Of a DNA stretch of 64,000 nucleotides, positions 54,132 to 62,637 are shown one piece after another. The translations under genes and the position numbers were made by a program. The DNA comes from Pimelobacter simplex (GTDB lineage: Bacteria; Actinomycetota; Actinomycetes; Propionibacteriales; Nocardioidaceae), in contig JADCLI010000010.1 in assembly GCA_016803235.1 (NCBI GenBank), positions 1-64,000 on the forward strand, given 5' to 3'. The notes below the pieces were generated by a model that saw nothing but the letters and a program-made list of their open reading frames with translations, was not told where the DNA came from and made no database searches. How positions within the stretch are numbered: the stretch's first letter is position 1; each line of letters begins with the position of its first letter.

Positions 54132-54324
54132 GCGGTGCAGTTGCGGGGGACCGGGCAGCTGCTCCCGGGTCGGTCCAGTCGGTGCCCTCGAACACCGCCG
54201 AGATCTGCCGGCTCACGGCCGCGCGCGGGCCGAGGGGGATCACCGGATCGCCCTGCGCGCCCACCAGGTCGTCATAGGTGCCGATCGCCGCCGGCAGCCG
54301 CATGACCATGACGTCCCAGCTCAT
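54049..54324 (-). pseudogene. Truncated third gene of the sigma operon
   Basis: An ATG at 54324 overlaps the stop of the upstream membrane-protein gene (ATGA). The first ~54 residues begin MSWDVMVMRLPAAIG and continue with LGPRAAVSRQISAVF, resembling an actinobacterial family of small MSWDV... proteins. After about 54160 the frame continues as unrelated antisense of the mutM 3' end to a stop at 54049 (91 aa). It therefore looks like a gene whose C-terminal part was lost at the junction with mutM. Confidence 0.5.
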
Positions 54325-55628
54325 GGCTGTGAACCGGTCGTGCCGCTGCCCGCGCTGCCGGACGGCCCCGCGCTCGGCGAGGTCGACGGCGTCACGGTGG
54401 CCGCCGGCTCCCGCGGCACCCGCACGGTGATCCACCGCTGGACGGCCGTGTGGGTGGACGTGCCGAGCACCCGGACCTGCACCCGCACCCGTCCGGTGTA
54501 CGACGACAGGTCGTAGCTCGCGCGGCCCTGGTCGTCGAGCCGCCGGATCCCGAGCCGCACCAGCTGCCCGTCGGCGGTGCGCCGGCTGATGACGATCGCG
54601 TCGCCGGGGCCGGCGCCGACGGTGTGGGCGTCGACGACGGGGCCGGTCGAGCTCAGCGTGAGGATCGGCTGGACCCCGATGCGGCGCTTGCGGGACAGCA
54701 GCACCCGGTCCGGCTCGGCGTCGCCGTCGGTGTCCACCTCGACCCGGAACCGGAAGGTGGTGGTCTCCACGAGCGGGCCCGTCGCGAAGATCGCGGTGCC
54801 CTCCTCGCCCGTCACCGCGGAGCCGGCGCGGGTCCAGCCGGTCGAGCCGTGCCGCTGGAGCAGGGTGACCTCCGCCCCCTCGACCGGGTCGCCGTGGTCG
54901 CGCACCAGTCCGGTCAGGCTCGCACGGCCACCGGTGACGACCCGCCGCGCCGACGCCGTGGCGCCGACGCTGGTCGCCCGGACCGGGGGAGTGGGCGTCC
55001 CGGTGGTCGGGTCGTCGGTCCCGGGGCTCGTCGGGCTGCCGGGGCCGCCCGCCGACGGCGTGCCGGAGGTGGTCCCGGAGGCGGACCCCGAGGCGGACCC
55101 GGAGGCTGATCCGGTCGTCGTACCGGTGGCGTCGGTGCCGCGGGTGCCCCCGGTCGCGTCGTCGCGGCCGGACGGCCCGTCGCCGGGGCGTGCCGACCGG
55201 GTGGCGTCCGGCGTACGGCGCTCCTCGGACTGCTCGCTCTCCGACGCACTGGGGGTCGGCGCGGGCGTGGGCCGGGGAGGCCGGGTCGGGGGCGTCAGCG
55301 GCCGCGCGGGAGGGACCCCGACCGCGCCGAACGCGTCGTGGGCGATGGCCTGCACCGAGTGCGGCAGCCGCTGGGTGTAGGCGGCGGCGGCCATCCCACC
55401 GGTCAGGGAGACGGTGGCGAGCAGGGCCGCGCCGCCGACGCCGATCCGCCCCACGACCCGCCCACCACGCGCGACGCGGCCCTCGCGAGGCTCCGGTGGC
55501 CGGGCGGCCCGGAAGGCGGCGACGAAACGGGCCTCGCCGGCCAGCTCGTCCGGCGTACCGGGGGCGCGCAGGGCGCGCACCAGGGCTGAGTCCTCGAACT
55601 CCTCCAGGCCGTCGTGCTCCGGGCTCAT
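54321..55628 (-). CDS. Membrane-anchored partner of ECF sigma factor
   Basis: A 435-aa single-pass membrane protein. Residues 1-60 are cytoplasmic and acidic-to-basic (EEFEDSALVRALRAPGTPDELAGEARFVAAFRAARP), fitting an anti-sigma binding region. A helix spans about 65-88. A long Pro/Thr/Ser/Gly linker (about 105-215, with repeated GSAS) leads to a C-terminal beta-rich domain (about 220-410) with an Ig-like start, RASLTGLVRDHGDPVEGAEVTLLQR. Its start overlaps the sigma gene by 4 bp. It probably holds the sigma factor at the membrane and senses a wall signal; no zinc-binding anti-sigma motif is visible. Confidence 0.75.
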   Translation of the reverse strand: MSPEHDGLEEFEDSALVRALRAPGTPDELAGEARFVAAFRAARPPEPREGRVARGGRVVGRIGVGGAALLATVSLTGGMAAAAYTQRLPHSVQAIAHDAFGAVGVPPARPLTPPTRPPRPTPAPTPSASESEQSEERRTPDATRSARPGDGPSGRDDATGGTRGTDATGTTTGSASGSASGSASGTTSGTPSAGGPGSPTSPGTDDPTTGTPTPPVRATSVGATASARRVVTGGRASLTGLVRDHGDPVEGAEVTLLQRHGSTGWTRAGSAVTGEEGTAIFATGPLVETTTFRFRVEVDTDGDAEPDRVLLSRKRRIGVQPILTLSSTGPVVDAHTVGAGPGDAIVISRRTADGQLVRLGIRRLDDQGRASYDLSSYTGRVRVQVRVLGTSTHTAVQRWITVRVPREPAATVTPSTSPSAGPSGSAGSGTTGSQP

Positions 55629-56290
55629 CTGCTCACCCCCCTCGTCGTCCGGGCCTCGTGCGTGCGGGCCAGCTTCTTCAGTGCGCGGTGGACGTTGACC
55701 GCCACCGTGCCGGGCTTCTTGTCGACGATCGCTGCGACCTCGGCCACCGACAGGCCGGCCACCACCCGCAGCATCACCATCTCCGCCTGGTGGGGCGGCA
55801 GGGTGGCCACCAGGCGGACGGCCGCCTCGGTGTCGACCCGTTCGAGGGCGGCCGCCTCGGCGCTGGGCGCGGTGCCGATGTCGATCACCTCGGCCGTCGG
55901 CGTGCTGGGACGCGCGGCCCGGGCCCGGCCGGCATCGATCGCGCGGTGCCGGCCCAGCGTGAAGACCCAGGCCCGGAACTCCGTCGGACCGCCGGTGAAG
56001 CGGTGCAGGTCCCGCACGACGTGGAGCCAGGTCTCGGCCGCGACGTCCTCGGCAGTGTCCCGCTCGCGCACCTTCAGGTAGCGCAGCAGCGGCGGGTGCA
56101 GCAGTCGCCAGACCTCGCCGAAGGCGTCCTCGTCGCCGTCGAGGGCCCGTGCGAGCGGCTCGCCGAGAGGATCGACGGCGCGCGGGGCCGCGGGCGGGGT
56201 CAGGGCGCCTCCTCGCTCGGTGGTCAGGACACGGACGGCGGGAGGTACGAGGACGTCCCCGAGCGCGCCCACCGCCATCGATCCTGACAC
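55625..56290 (-). CDS. ECF-type RNA polymerase sigma factor
   Basis: A 221-aa sigma-70 family protein. Region 2 spans about residues 55-120 (FGEVWRLLHPPLLRYLKVRERDTAEDVAAETWLHVV, RAWVFTLGRHRAIDAGR), and region 4 about 160-215 (LPPHQAEMVMLRVVAGLSVAEVAAIVDKKPGTVAVNVHRALKKL). The N-terminal ~45 residues are extra. GTG 56290 or ATG 56278 could start it. The promoter before it shares a precise two-block motif with those of the two RTX genes next door, so it probably activates itself and them. Confidence 0.85.
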   Translation of the reverse strand: MSGSMAVGALGDVLVPPAVRVLTTERGGALTPPAAPRAVDPLGEPLARALDGDEDAFGEVWRLLHPPLLRYLKVRERDTAEDVAAETWLHVVRDLHRFTGGPTEFRAWVFTLGRHRAIDAGRARAARPSTPTAEVIDIGTAPSAEAAALERVDTEAAVRLVATLPPHQAEMVMLRVVAGLSVAEVAAIVDKKPGTVAVNVHRALKKLARTHEARTTRGVSR

Positions 56291-56326
56291 ACCACGGTGA
56301 GCGGGCCGGGTGACCGATCCATTACA
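56289..56326 (-). promoter_or_regulatory. Shared-motif promoter P1 (sigma operon)
   Basis: On the minus strand TGTAAT (56326-56321), 16 nt, CCGCTC (56304-56299), 5 nt and GGTGT (56293-56289) form the same layout as P2 and P3. GGTGT falls where transcription should start. Confidence 0.75.
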
Positions 56327-56367
56327 CCCGTGGTCCGCGTCCTCGCCGTGTTCCCCCTCACGCGGGG

Positions 56368-56405
56368 TGTAATCCCCGGCCCCGGCCGACCGCTCCGAGA
56401 GGTGT
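56368..56405 (+). promoter_or_regulatory. Shared-motif promoter P2 (first RTX gene)
   Basis: TGTAAT (56368-56373), 16 nt, CCGCTC (56390-56395), 5 nt and GGTGT (56401-56405). With P1 it also forms a longer inverted repeat, ATTACACCC (56321-56329) against GGGTGTAAT (56365-56373). Confidence 0.75.
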
Positions 56406-56434
56406 CAGCGTCGACCCTCGAAGGAGCGCACACC

Positions 56435-57382
56435 ATGAACCGTCGATCTCGGGCCACGACGGGCGTGGCCGTCCTCGTCACCGGCGGAGCCCTGTGGGCC
56501 GCCCTGGGCGTCCCGGTCACCGTGAGCGCCGCCGCGCCGCCGCTGTGCGGTGGCAGGACGGCGACGGTGGTCGGCACGGAGGGCGACGACGTGCTCGTCG
56601 GCACCCCGGGCGACGACGTCGCGTTCCTCGGCAAGGGCAGCGACCGCTTCGACGCCCTGGGAGGCAACGACGTCGTCTGCGGCGGCGACGGCAACGACGT
56701 CGTCGTCGGCGGTGACGGCAACGACCTGCTCGGCGGCGGTGACGGCGACGACTGGATCGACGCCGGCGACGGTGACGACAAGGTCAACCTGCTCGGCGGT
56801 CGGGACTCGGCCCTCGGCGGCGACGGCGCCGACACGATCACGGTGCAGGCGCCCGTGGCCGACGTGCACGCCGGCGCCGGCAGCGACATCGTGTTCGCCA
56901 CCTGGCTGACCACGCCGCTGAGCCTGAACTCCGGCGCCGACACGGTCGTCTTCCACAACACCTCGGGCGAGCTGCGGGGCGGCAAGGGCGAGGACGTCTT
57001 CCTCGCCGCCAGCCCGGACCCGGCGCTCGGCGGCGGGCCGAGCCTCAACCGGGCCACGACCTCGCTGATGCGGGGCGGCTCGGGCGACGACACCTTCACG
57101 CTCGTCTCGCAGGCAGCGCCGGTGCGGCTCGACGCGGCGCTCGGGGTGGCGACCTGGCAGGACAACGTCGCCCGCCTCGCGGGCATCCAGGCCTACGTCG
57201 GGGGAGTCGGCAACGACATCCTGCTCGGCAGCGGCCGGCCGGAGACCATCCGCGGCAAGTCCGGCGACGACGTGATCCGTGGTCGTGCGGACGACGACCG
57301 CCTCCGCGGCGGCGCGGGCACCGACGTCGTCTACGGCGGCGCCGGGCGCGACGACTGCACCGGCGAGGTCCGGCACTGCTGA
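56435..57382 (+). CDS. Secreted RTX-repeat protein 1
   Basis: A 315-aa exported protein with a signal peptide of about 32 residues (cleavage after VSA). The body carries Gly-Asp nonapeptide repeats typical of calcium-binding beta-rolls: GDDVAFLGKGSDRF, GGNDVVCGGDGND, GGDGDDWIDAGDGDD at about residues 50-130, and again GDDVIRGRADDDRLRGGAGTDVVYGG at the C-terminus, separated by a non-repeat middle. It ends with two cysteines (DDCTGEVRHC). AAGGAG precedes the ATG. The N-terminal signal indicates general secretion; no type I secretion genes are near. Closely related to the next gene. Confidence 0.85.
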   Translation: MNRRSRATTGVAVLVTGGALWAALGVPVTVSAAAPPLCGGRTATVVGTEGDDVLVGTPGDDVAFLGKGSDRFDALGGNDVVCGGDGNDVVVGGDGNDLLGGGDGDDWIDAGDGDDKVNLLGGRDSALGGDGADTITVQAPVADVHAGAGSDIVFATWLTTPLSLNSGADTVVFHNTSGELRGGKGEDVFLAASPDPALGGGPSLNRATTSLMRGGSGDDTFTLVSQAAPVRLDAALGVATWQDNVARLAGIQAYVGGVGNDILLGSGRPETIRGKSGDDVIRGRADDDRLRGGAGTDVVYGGAGRDDCTGEVRHC

Positions 57383-57403
57383 TCCCCGGGACCGAGCGGT
57401 TCC

Positions 57404-57441
57404 TGTAATGCCCCACCACTTCCATCCGCTGTCGTGGGTGT
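57404..57441 (+). promoter_or_regulatory. Shared-motif promoter P3 (second RTX gene)
   Basis: TGTAAT (57404-57409), 16 nt, CCGCTG (57426-57431), 5 nt and GGTGT (57437-57441). A hairpin GGGTGTC/GACACCC (57436-57442 with 57452-57458) lies at the predicted 5' end, just before the AAGGAG site. Confidence 0.75.
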
Positions 57442-57472
57442 CATGTTCGACGACACCCAAGGAGTACGAACG

Positions 57473-58402
57473 ATGCACACGAACCTTCGGCGCACGGCGG
57501 GCGCACTCGCCCTCGTGACCGGTGGCGCCTTCGGCGCCACGACCCTCGTCACGGGCACGGCGTACGCGGTCGACCCGCCGCTCTGCAACGGCAAGGCCGC
57601 GACCGTCCTCGGCACCGACGCGGACGACACGCTCACCGGTACGGCGGGCGACGACGTCGTCTTCCTCGGCAAGGGCAACGACAAGTTCGACGGCCTCGCG
57701 GGCAACGACACGATCTGCGGTGGCGAGGGCAACGACACGATCGACGGCGGCGAGGGCGACGACTGGGTCGACGCGGGCCTCGGCGACGACAAGGTCGTCG
57801 TGCTGGCCGGCAAGGACTTCGTCTACGGCAACGAGGGCGACGACAACCTCACCGTCTCCGTGCCGGTGGCCGACGTCCACGGCGGTGCGGGCGACGACAT
57901 CGCCTTCGTCACCTACCTGACCAGCACCCTGAAGATGAACGCCGGCGACGACACCGTCGTCTTCGACCGCACCTCCGGCGAGCTGCGCGGCGGCAAGGGC
58001 GAGGACGCCTTCCTCGTCGCCACGCCGAAGCCCGCGGACGGCGAGCCGACGCCGGGTCTCAACACCGCCACCACCTCGCTGCTCAAGGGCGGCTCCGGTG
58101 TCGACACCTTCACCCTCGCGCCGCTCTCGACCCCGGTCCGGATCGACGTCCGGGCGGGCGTGGCCACCTGGGAGGGTGGCAACAGCGCCAAGCTGAAGGG
58201 CTTCCAGGCCTACACGGGCGGCGCCGGCAACGACACCCTGCTCGGCAGCGACCGGCCCGAGACGATCCGCGGCAAGGCCGGTGACGACGTGGTCCGCGGG
58301 CGCGGCGGCAACGACACCCTGCGCGGCGGCCCGGGCACCGACGTCGTCTACGGCGGCGCCGGGAAGGACAGCTGCACCGGCGAGGTCAAGCACGGCTGCT
58401 GA
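57473..58402 (+). CDS. Secreted RTX-repeat protein 2
   Basis: A 309-aa paralogue of the preceding protein with the same layout: signal peptide ending near AYA (residue ~31), PPLCNGKAATVLGT, a block of GGxGxDxx repeats (GNDTICGGEGNDTIDGGEGDDW), a middle region with TSGELRGGKGEDAF, a second repeat block (RPETIRGKAGDDVVRGRGGNDTLRGG) and a Cys-containing end. The two genes clearly arose by duplication, and each keeps its own copy of the shared promoter. Function may be calcium-dependent surface structure; unproven. Confidence 0.85.
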   Translation: MHTNLRRTAGALALVTGGAFGATTLVTGTAYAVDPPLCNGKAATVLGTDADDTLTGTAGDDVVFLGKGNDKFDGLAGNDTICGGEGNDTIDGGEGDDWVDAGLGDDKVVVLAGKDFVYGNEGDDNLTVSVPVADVHGGAGDDIAFVTYLTSTLKMNAGDDTVVFDRTSGELRGGKGEDAFLVATPKPADGEPTPGLNTATTSLLKGGSGVDTFTLAPLSTPVRIDVRAGVATWEGGNSAKLKGFQAYTGGAGNDTLLGSDRPETIRGKAGDDVVRGRGGNDTLRGGPGTDVVYGGAGKDSCTGEVKHGC

Positions 58403-58422
58403 CGTGCGCCCCTGAGCGTGTC

Positions 58423-58449
58423 GGGAAGGCCCGGTCTCCGGGCCTTCCC
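58423..58449 (+). terminator. Terminator after second RTX gene
   Basis: A perfect 12-bp stem (58423-58434 with 58438-58449) with a TCT loop; no T-run. Between here and 58605 only the next gene's promoter region is expected; nothing else is recognised. Confidence 0.75.
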
Positions 58450-58604
58450 CGTTGCGGCGACCGCGGCCTTCCCGGCACTTCCTCCCCGCCCGGGCTCAGC
58501 CTGGATCCAGGCTCAGCCCGGGTTTGACCCGGCCGTCTCGAAGTGGGACTCTTGGAGACGGCCCCCCACGGGCCGACACCCGTCGAACCGGAAGGCTCAA
58601 CTTC

Positions 58605-58799
58605 ATGGCCAAGGCGCTGATCGGCCACCTGAACAGCGACCTCCGCGACCCCCGAATCGCCCTCGAGAACGCTCGACTGCGCAACCGGGTCGCTGAGCTG
58701 GAGTCCCTCGTCCTCCGCCTCTCCGAGGAGAACGACAAGCTGATGTCGGCCCGCGCGGCCGAGATCCTGACCGGCGACGCGGAGATGCAGCCGGCCTGA
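58605..58799 (+). CDS. Small coiled-coil protein
   Basis: A 64-aa protein beginning MAKALIGHLNSDLRDP, then a leucine-zipper-like heptad helix (LENARLRNRVAELESLVLRLSEENDKLMSA) over residues 20-50. It resembles short zipper proteins I recall from other actinobacteria; their function is unknown. Position upstream of smc may be coincidental. No strong ribosome-binding site; GGAAGG lies about 12 nt upstream. Confidence 0.65.
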   Translation: MAKALIGHLNSDLRDPRIALENARLRNRVAELESLVLRLSEENDKLMSARAAEILTGDAEMQPA

Positions 58800-58851
58800 T
58801 CCACGGACTCCGACGACGAGCTCCCGTCGTCGCTCCCAGGTGTACAGCAAC

Positions 58852-58886
58852 GGACCACCCCCCGCCCCCAGGGCGCCGGGTGGTCC
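58852..58886 (+). terminator. Terminator after small coiled-coil gene
   Basis: GGACCACCC (58852-58860) pairs with GGGTGGTCC (58878-58886) around a C-rich loop. The ~170 bp from here to smc contain a TAACGT box (about 58993-58998) that may be the smc -10; nothing else is recognised. Confidence 0.65.
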
Positions 58887-59058
58887 GAGTGCCGTTTTGC
58901 GGCCGGACCGGGGCCATCTCGGGCACCTCGCGCACGGCGACGACGACGCCGGCCACGCTCCCGGGGTGCAGCGGACCGCCGAGCCGGCGGGGTAACGTGA
59001 GGCCTGCCGAGCTTCCCCCGCGTCGGAACCGCCTTGCCCGACCCCGAAGGGAGACCGC

Positions 59059-62000
59059 GTGTACCTGAAGAGCCTGACCCTCAAGGGGTTCAAGTCCTTC
59101 GCCTCCGCGACGACCCTGCAGCTCGAGCCCGGCATCACCTGCATCGTGGGGCCCAACGGCTCCGGCAAGTCCAATGTCGTCGACGCCCTCGCCTGGGTGA
59201 TGGGCGAGGCCAGCGCCAAGAGCCTGCGCGGCGGGAAGATGGACGACGTCATCTTCGCCGGCACGTCGGGCCGCCCGCCCCTGGGCCGGGCCGAGGTGGT
59301 GCTGACCATCGACAACTCCGACGGCGCCCTGCCGATCGACTACTCCGAGGTCACCATCAGCCGGACCATGTTCCGCACCGGTGGCTCCGAGTACGCCATC
59401 AACGGCACCACCTGCCGGCTGCTCGACGTCCAGGAGCTGCTCAGCGACTCCGGCATCGGCCGCGAGATGCACGTCATCGTCGGGCAGGGCCAGCTCGACC
59501 AGATCCTGCACGCCACCCCCGAGGACCGGCGCGGGTTCATCGAGGAGGCCGCGGGCGTCCTCAAGCACCGCAAGCGCAAGGAGAAGGCGCTGCGCAAGCT
59601 GGACTCGACCGAGGGCAACCTCAACCGGCTCAACGACCTGCTCAGCGAGATCCGCCGCCAGCTCAAGCCGCTCGGCCGTCAGGCGGAGGTCGCGCGGCGT
59701 GCGGCGACGGTGCAGGCCGACGTACGCGACGCGCGGGCGCGGCTGCTCGCCGACGACCTGGTGACCGCACGGACCTCGCTCGAGCAGGAGCTCGCCGACG
59801 AGAGCGTGCTGCTCGCTCGTCGTGAGGAGGTCGAGACCGGGATCGCGACGGCCCGCGAGCAGGAGGCGACCCTCGAGGCCGCGTTGCGCGAGGACCTGCC
59901 CGCCCTCTCGACGGCGCAGGAGACCCTGTCCTCGCTCACCGCCCTGCGCGAGCGGTTCCGCGGCACCCAGAGCCTCGCCGCCGAGCGGGTCCGCAACGCC
60001 GCCGGGGTCGTCGAGACCGAGGCGGGCCAGGGCCGCGACCCCGACGAGATCGAGGCCGAGGCCGACCGGCTCGCCGCCCAGGAGGCGCAGATCGCCGCCC
60101 AGGTCACCGAGCAGCAGACGGCGCTGGAGCAGGCCGTGGCCGCCCGTCGGGGCGCCGAGGAGGCCGCGGCCAACGAGGAGCGCCGGGTCGCGGGGCTGCT
60201 GCGCGCCGCCGCCGACCGGCGTGAGGGCCTGGCCCGGCTGCACGGCCAGGTCAACACGCTGCGCTCGCGTGCCCACGCCGCCGAGGAGGAGATCGGCCGC
60301 CTCGAGGCCGCCCGCGCCGACGCACTGACCCGGGCGGAGCGCTCGCAGCGCGACTTCACCGCGCTCGAGACGAAGGTCGCCGGCCTCGACGCCGGCGAGG
60401 AGGGCCTGGACGCCGAGCACGAGGCCGCGGTCGCCGCCCTCGACGACCTCGAGGAGCGCCTGGTCAAGGTCCGCGAGGAGGCCCAGCAGGCCGACCGCGA
60501 GAAGGCCGGCCTCACCGCGCGCAAGGAGGCCCTCGAGATCGGCCTGGCCCGCAAGGACGGCGCCGGGGCGCTGCTCGCCGCCTCCGACACCCTCTCCGGC
60601 CTGCTGGGCTCGGTCGCCGCGCTGGTGACCGTCCGCGGCGGCTACGAGGGCGCCGTCGCGGCGGCGCTGGGTGCCGCCGCCGACGCGGTCGCGGTCACCG
60701 ACGCCGACACCGCGGTGGCCGCCATCGACCACCTCAAGAACGACGACCTCGGGCGCGCCGGGCTGCTGCTCGGCGGGGGAGAGGCCGAGACCACGACCGG
60801 CTGGCCGGCGCTCCCGCCCGGCACGTCGTACGCCGTCGACGTGGTCGAGTGCCCCGCCCAGGTCCGGCCCGCACTCAACCGCCTGCTGCGCAAGGTCGCG
60901 GTCGTCGACGACCTCGGGGCTGCCCGCTCCCTGGTCGCAGACCTCGCCGACGTGGTCGCGGTGACCCGCGACGGTGACCTGCTCGGCGCCCACTTCGCGT
61001 CCGGCGGCTCCCACGCCACGCAGAGCCTGATCGAGATCCAGGCGGCGGTCGACGAGGCGACCGAGTCCCTGACCGAGGCCATCGCGGCCGCGGAGCGCCT
61101 CGGCTTCGACCTCGCCCGCCTCGAGAACGAACGCCTCGAGGCCCGCCAGCGGGTCGACGTCGCCCTGGCCCGGCTGCACGAGTCCGACGCCACTCTCGCC
61201 GCCGTGGCCGAGGAGCTCGGCCAGCACGGCTCGCTGGCTCGCGCCGCCCGCGCCGAGGCCGAGCGGATGACCGAGGCGATCGCCCAGGCCGAGACCTCCC
61301 GCGAGCAGGCCCTGGTCGGCCTCGCCGAGCTGGAGCAGCGCCTCGCCACCGCCGAGCAGGACACCGACGAGGAGCCGGACACCACCGAGCAGGAGCGCCT
61401 GGTCGAGGCCACCCGCGCGGCCCGGCAGAGCGAGATGGAGGCGCGGCTGGCGCTGCGCACCTCCGAGGAGCGGGCCCGCGCCCTGCACGGGCGGGTCGAC
61501 CAGATGCGCAAGGCCGCCGAGACCGAGCGCCAGGCCCGGGCCCGGGCAGCCGAGCGGCGCGCCCGGCTGCTCGCCGAGGGCCGTGCCGGCCAGGCCGTCG
61601 CCACCGCCGTGACCTTCGTGCTCGCCCGACTGGAGCTCTCGATCGAGGAGGCCGCCACCCGGCGGCAGGCCGTCGAGGACTCCCGGCGCGGCCGCGAGCA
61701 GGAGCTGATGGGCGTGCGACAGACGTTGCGCGACCTCGGCAAGGAGCACCAGGACCTGGTCAGCTCGGTGCACCGTGACGAGATGGCCCGCGCCCAGCAG
61801 CGGATGCGGATCGAGCAGATCGAGACCAAGGCGCTCGAGGAGCTCGGCCTGGAGCCCGACGGCCTGGTCGCCGACTACGGCCCGGACCAGCCGGTGCCCG
61901 TGCTGGAGCCGCCCGCCGAGGGCGAGCCCACCGTCGCCGACGGCGAGGACCCGCCCGAGCCGCGCACCGTCCCCTACGTGCGTGAGGAGCAGGTCAAGCG

Positions 62001-62637
62001 CCTCAAGACGGCCCAGAAGGCGCTCGGCATGCTCGGCCGTGTCAACCCGCTCGCCCTGGAGGAGTTCAGCGCGATGGAGGAGCGCCACCAGTTCCTCTCC
62101 GAGCAGCTCGAGGACCTGCGCGCCACCCGCAAGGACCTGCTCGACATCGTCAAGGACGTCGACGCCAAGGTCGAGCAGGTCTTCACCGAGGCGTACGCCG
62201 ACGTCACCAAGGCCTTCGACCAGACCTTCGCCCGCCTGTTCCCGGGCGGCGAGGGACGGCTGGTCCTCACCGACCCCTCCGACATGCTCGCGACCGGTGT
62301 CGAGGTCGAGGCGCGGCCCCCGGGCAAGAAGGTCAAGCGGCTCTCGCTGCTCTCCGGCGGCGAGCGCTCCCTGGTCGCGGTCGCCTTCCTCGTCGCCCTC
62401 TTCAAGGCCCGGCCCTCGCCGTTCTACATCCTCGACGAGGTCGAGGCCGCCCTCGACGACACCAACCTCGGCCGGCTGCTGGAGATCTACGAGGAGCTGC
62501 GCGAGAACTCCCAGCTCCTCGTCATCACCCACCAGAAGCGGACGATGGAGGTCGGCGACGCGCTCTACGGCGTCACCATGCGCGGCGACGGCGTCTCGGC
62601 GGTGATCAGCCAGCGGCTGCGGGACGAGTCCGCATGA
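59059..62637 (+). CDS. smc: Chromosome segregation protein SMC
   Basis: A 1192-aa SMC ATPase that loops and resolves chromosomes with ScpA/ScpB. Walker A GPNGSGKS is at residues 31-38; two long Glu/Arg/Ala-rich coiled coils (about 170-500 and 660-1030) flank the hinge (about 510-650, with GAVAAALGAAADAV). The C-terminal head has the signature LSLLSGGERSL near 1095 and Walker B YILDEVEAALDD near 1122. The GTG start has AAGGGAG upstream. Its stop overlaps the thioesterase ATG (ATGA). Confidence 0.96.
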   Translation: MYLKSLTLKGFKSFASATTLQLEPGITCIVGPNGSGKSNVVDALAWVMGEASAKSLRGGKMDDVIFAGTSGRPPLGRAEVVLTIDNSDGALPIDYSEVTISRTMFRTGGSEYAINGTTCRLLDVQELLSDSGIGREMHVIVGQGQLDQILHATPEDRRGFIEEAAGVLKHRKRKEKALRKLDSTEGNLNRLNDLLSEIRRQLKPLGRQAEVARRAATVQADVRDARARLLADDLVTARTSLEQELADESVLLARREEVETGIATAREQEATLEAALREDLPALSTAQETLSSLTALRERFRGTQSLAAERVRNAAGVVETEAGQGRDPDEIEAEADRLAAQEAQIAAQVTEQQTALEQAVAARRGAEEAAANEERRVAGLLRAAADRREGLARLHGQVNTLRSRAHAAEEEIGRLEAARADALTRAERSQRDFTALETKVAGLDAGEEGLDAEHEAAVAALDDLEERLVKVREEAQQADREKAGLTARKEALEIGLARKDGAGALLAASDTLSGLLGSVAALVTVRGGYEGAVAAALGAAADAVAVTDADTAVAAIDHLKNDDLGRAGLLLGGGEAETTTGWPALPPGTSYAVDVVECPAQVRPALNRLLRKVAVVDDLGAARSLVADLADVVAVTRDGDLLGAHFASGGSHATQSLIEIQAAVDEATESLTEAIAAAERLGFDLARLENERLEARQRVDVALARLHESDATLAAVAEELGQHGSLARAARAEAERMTEAIAQAETSREQALVGLAELEQRLATAEQDTDEEPDTTEQERLVEATRAARQSEMEARLALRTSEERARALHGRVDQMRKAAETERQARARAAERRARLLAEGRAGQAVATAVTFVLARLELSIEEAATRRQAVEDSRRGREQELMGVRQTLRDLGKEHQDLVSSVHRDEMARAQQRMRIEQIETKALEELGLEPDGLVADYGPDQPVPVLEPPAEGEPTVADGEDPPEPRTVPYVREEQVKRLKTAQKALGMLGRVNPLALEEFSAMEERHQFLSEQLEDLRATRKDLLDIVKDVDAKVEQVFTEAYADVTKAFDQTFARLFPGGEGRLVLTDPSDMLATGVEVEARPPGKKVKRLSLLSGGERSLVAVAFLVALFKARPSPFYILDEVEAALDDTNLGRLLEIYEELRENSQLLVITHQKRTMEVGDALYGVTMRGDGVSAVISQRLRDESA

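Noticed and set aside
56640..56790. Short direct repeats in the first RTX gene
   Set aside because: They follow the 9-residue Gly-Asp repeat of the protein and need no separate explanation.
58800..59058. Possible acylphosphatase gene, often found between mutM and smc
   Set aside because: Neither strand of this 259-bp region encodes the acylphosphatase signature; only a hairpin and a likely smc promoter are seen.
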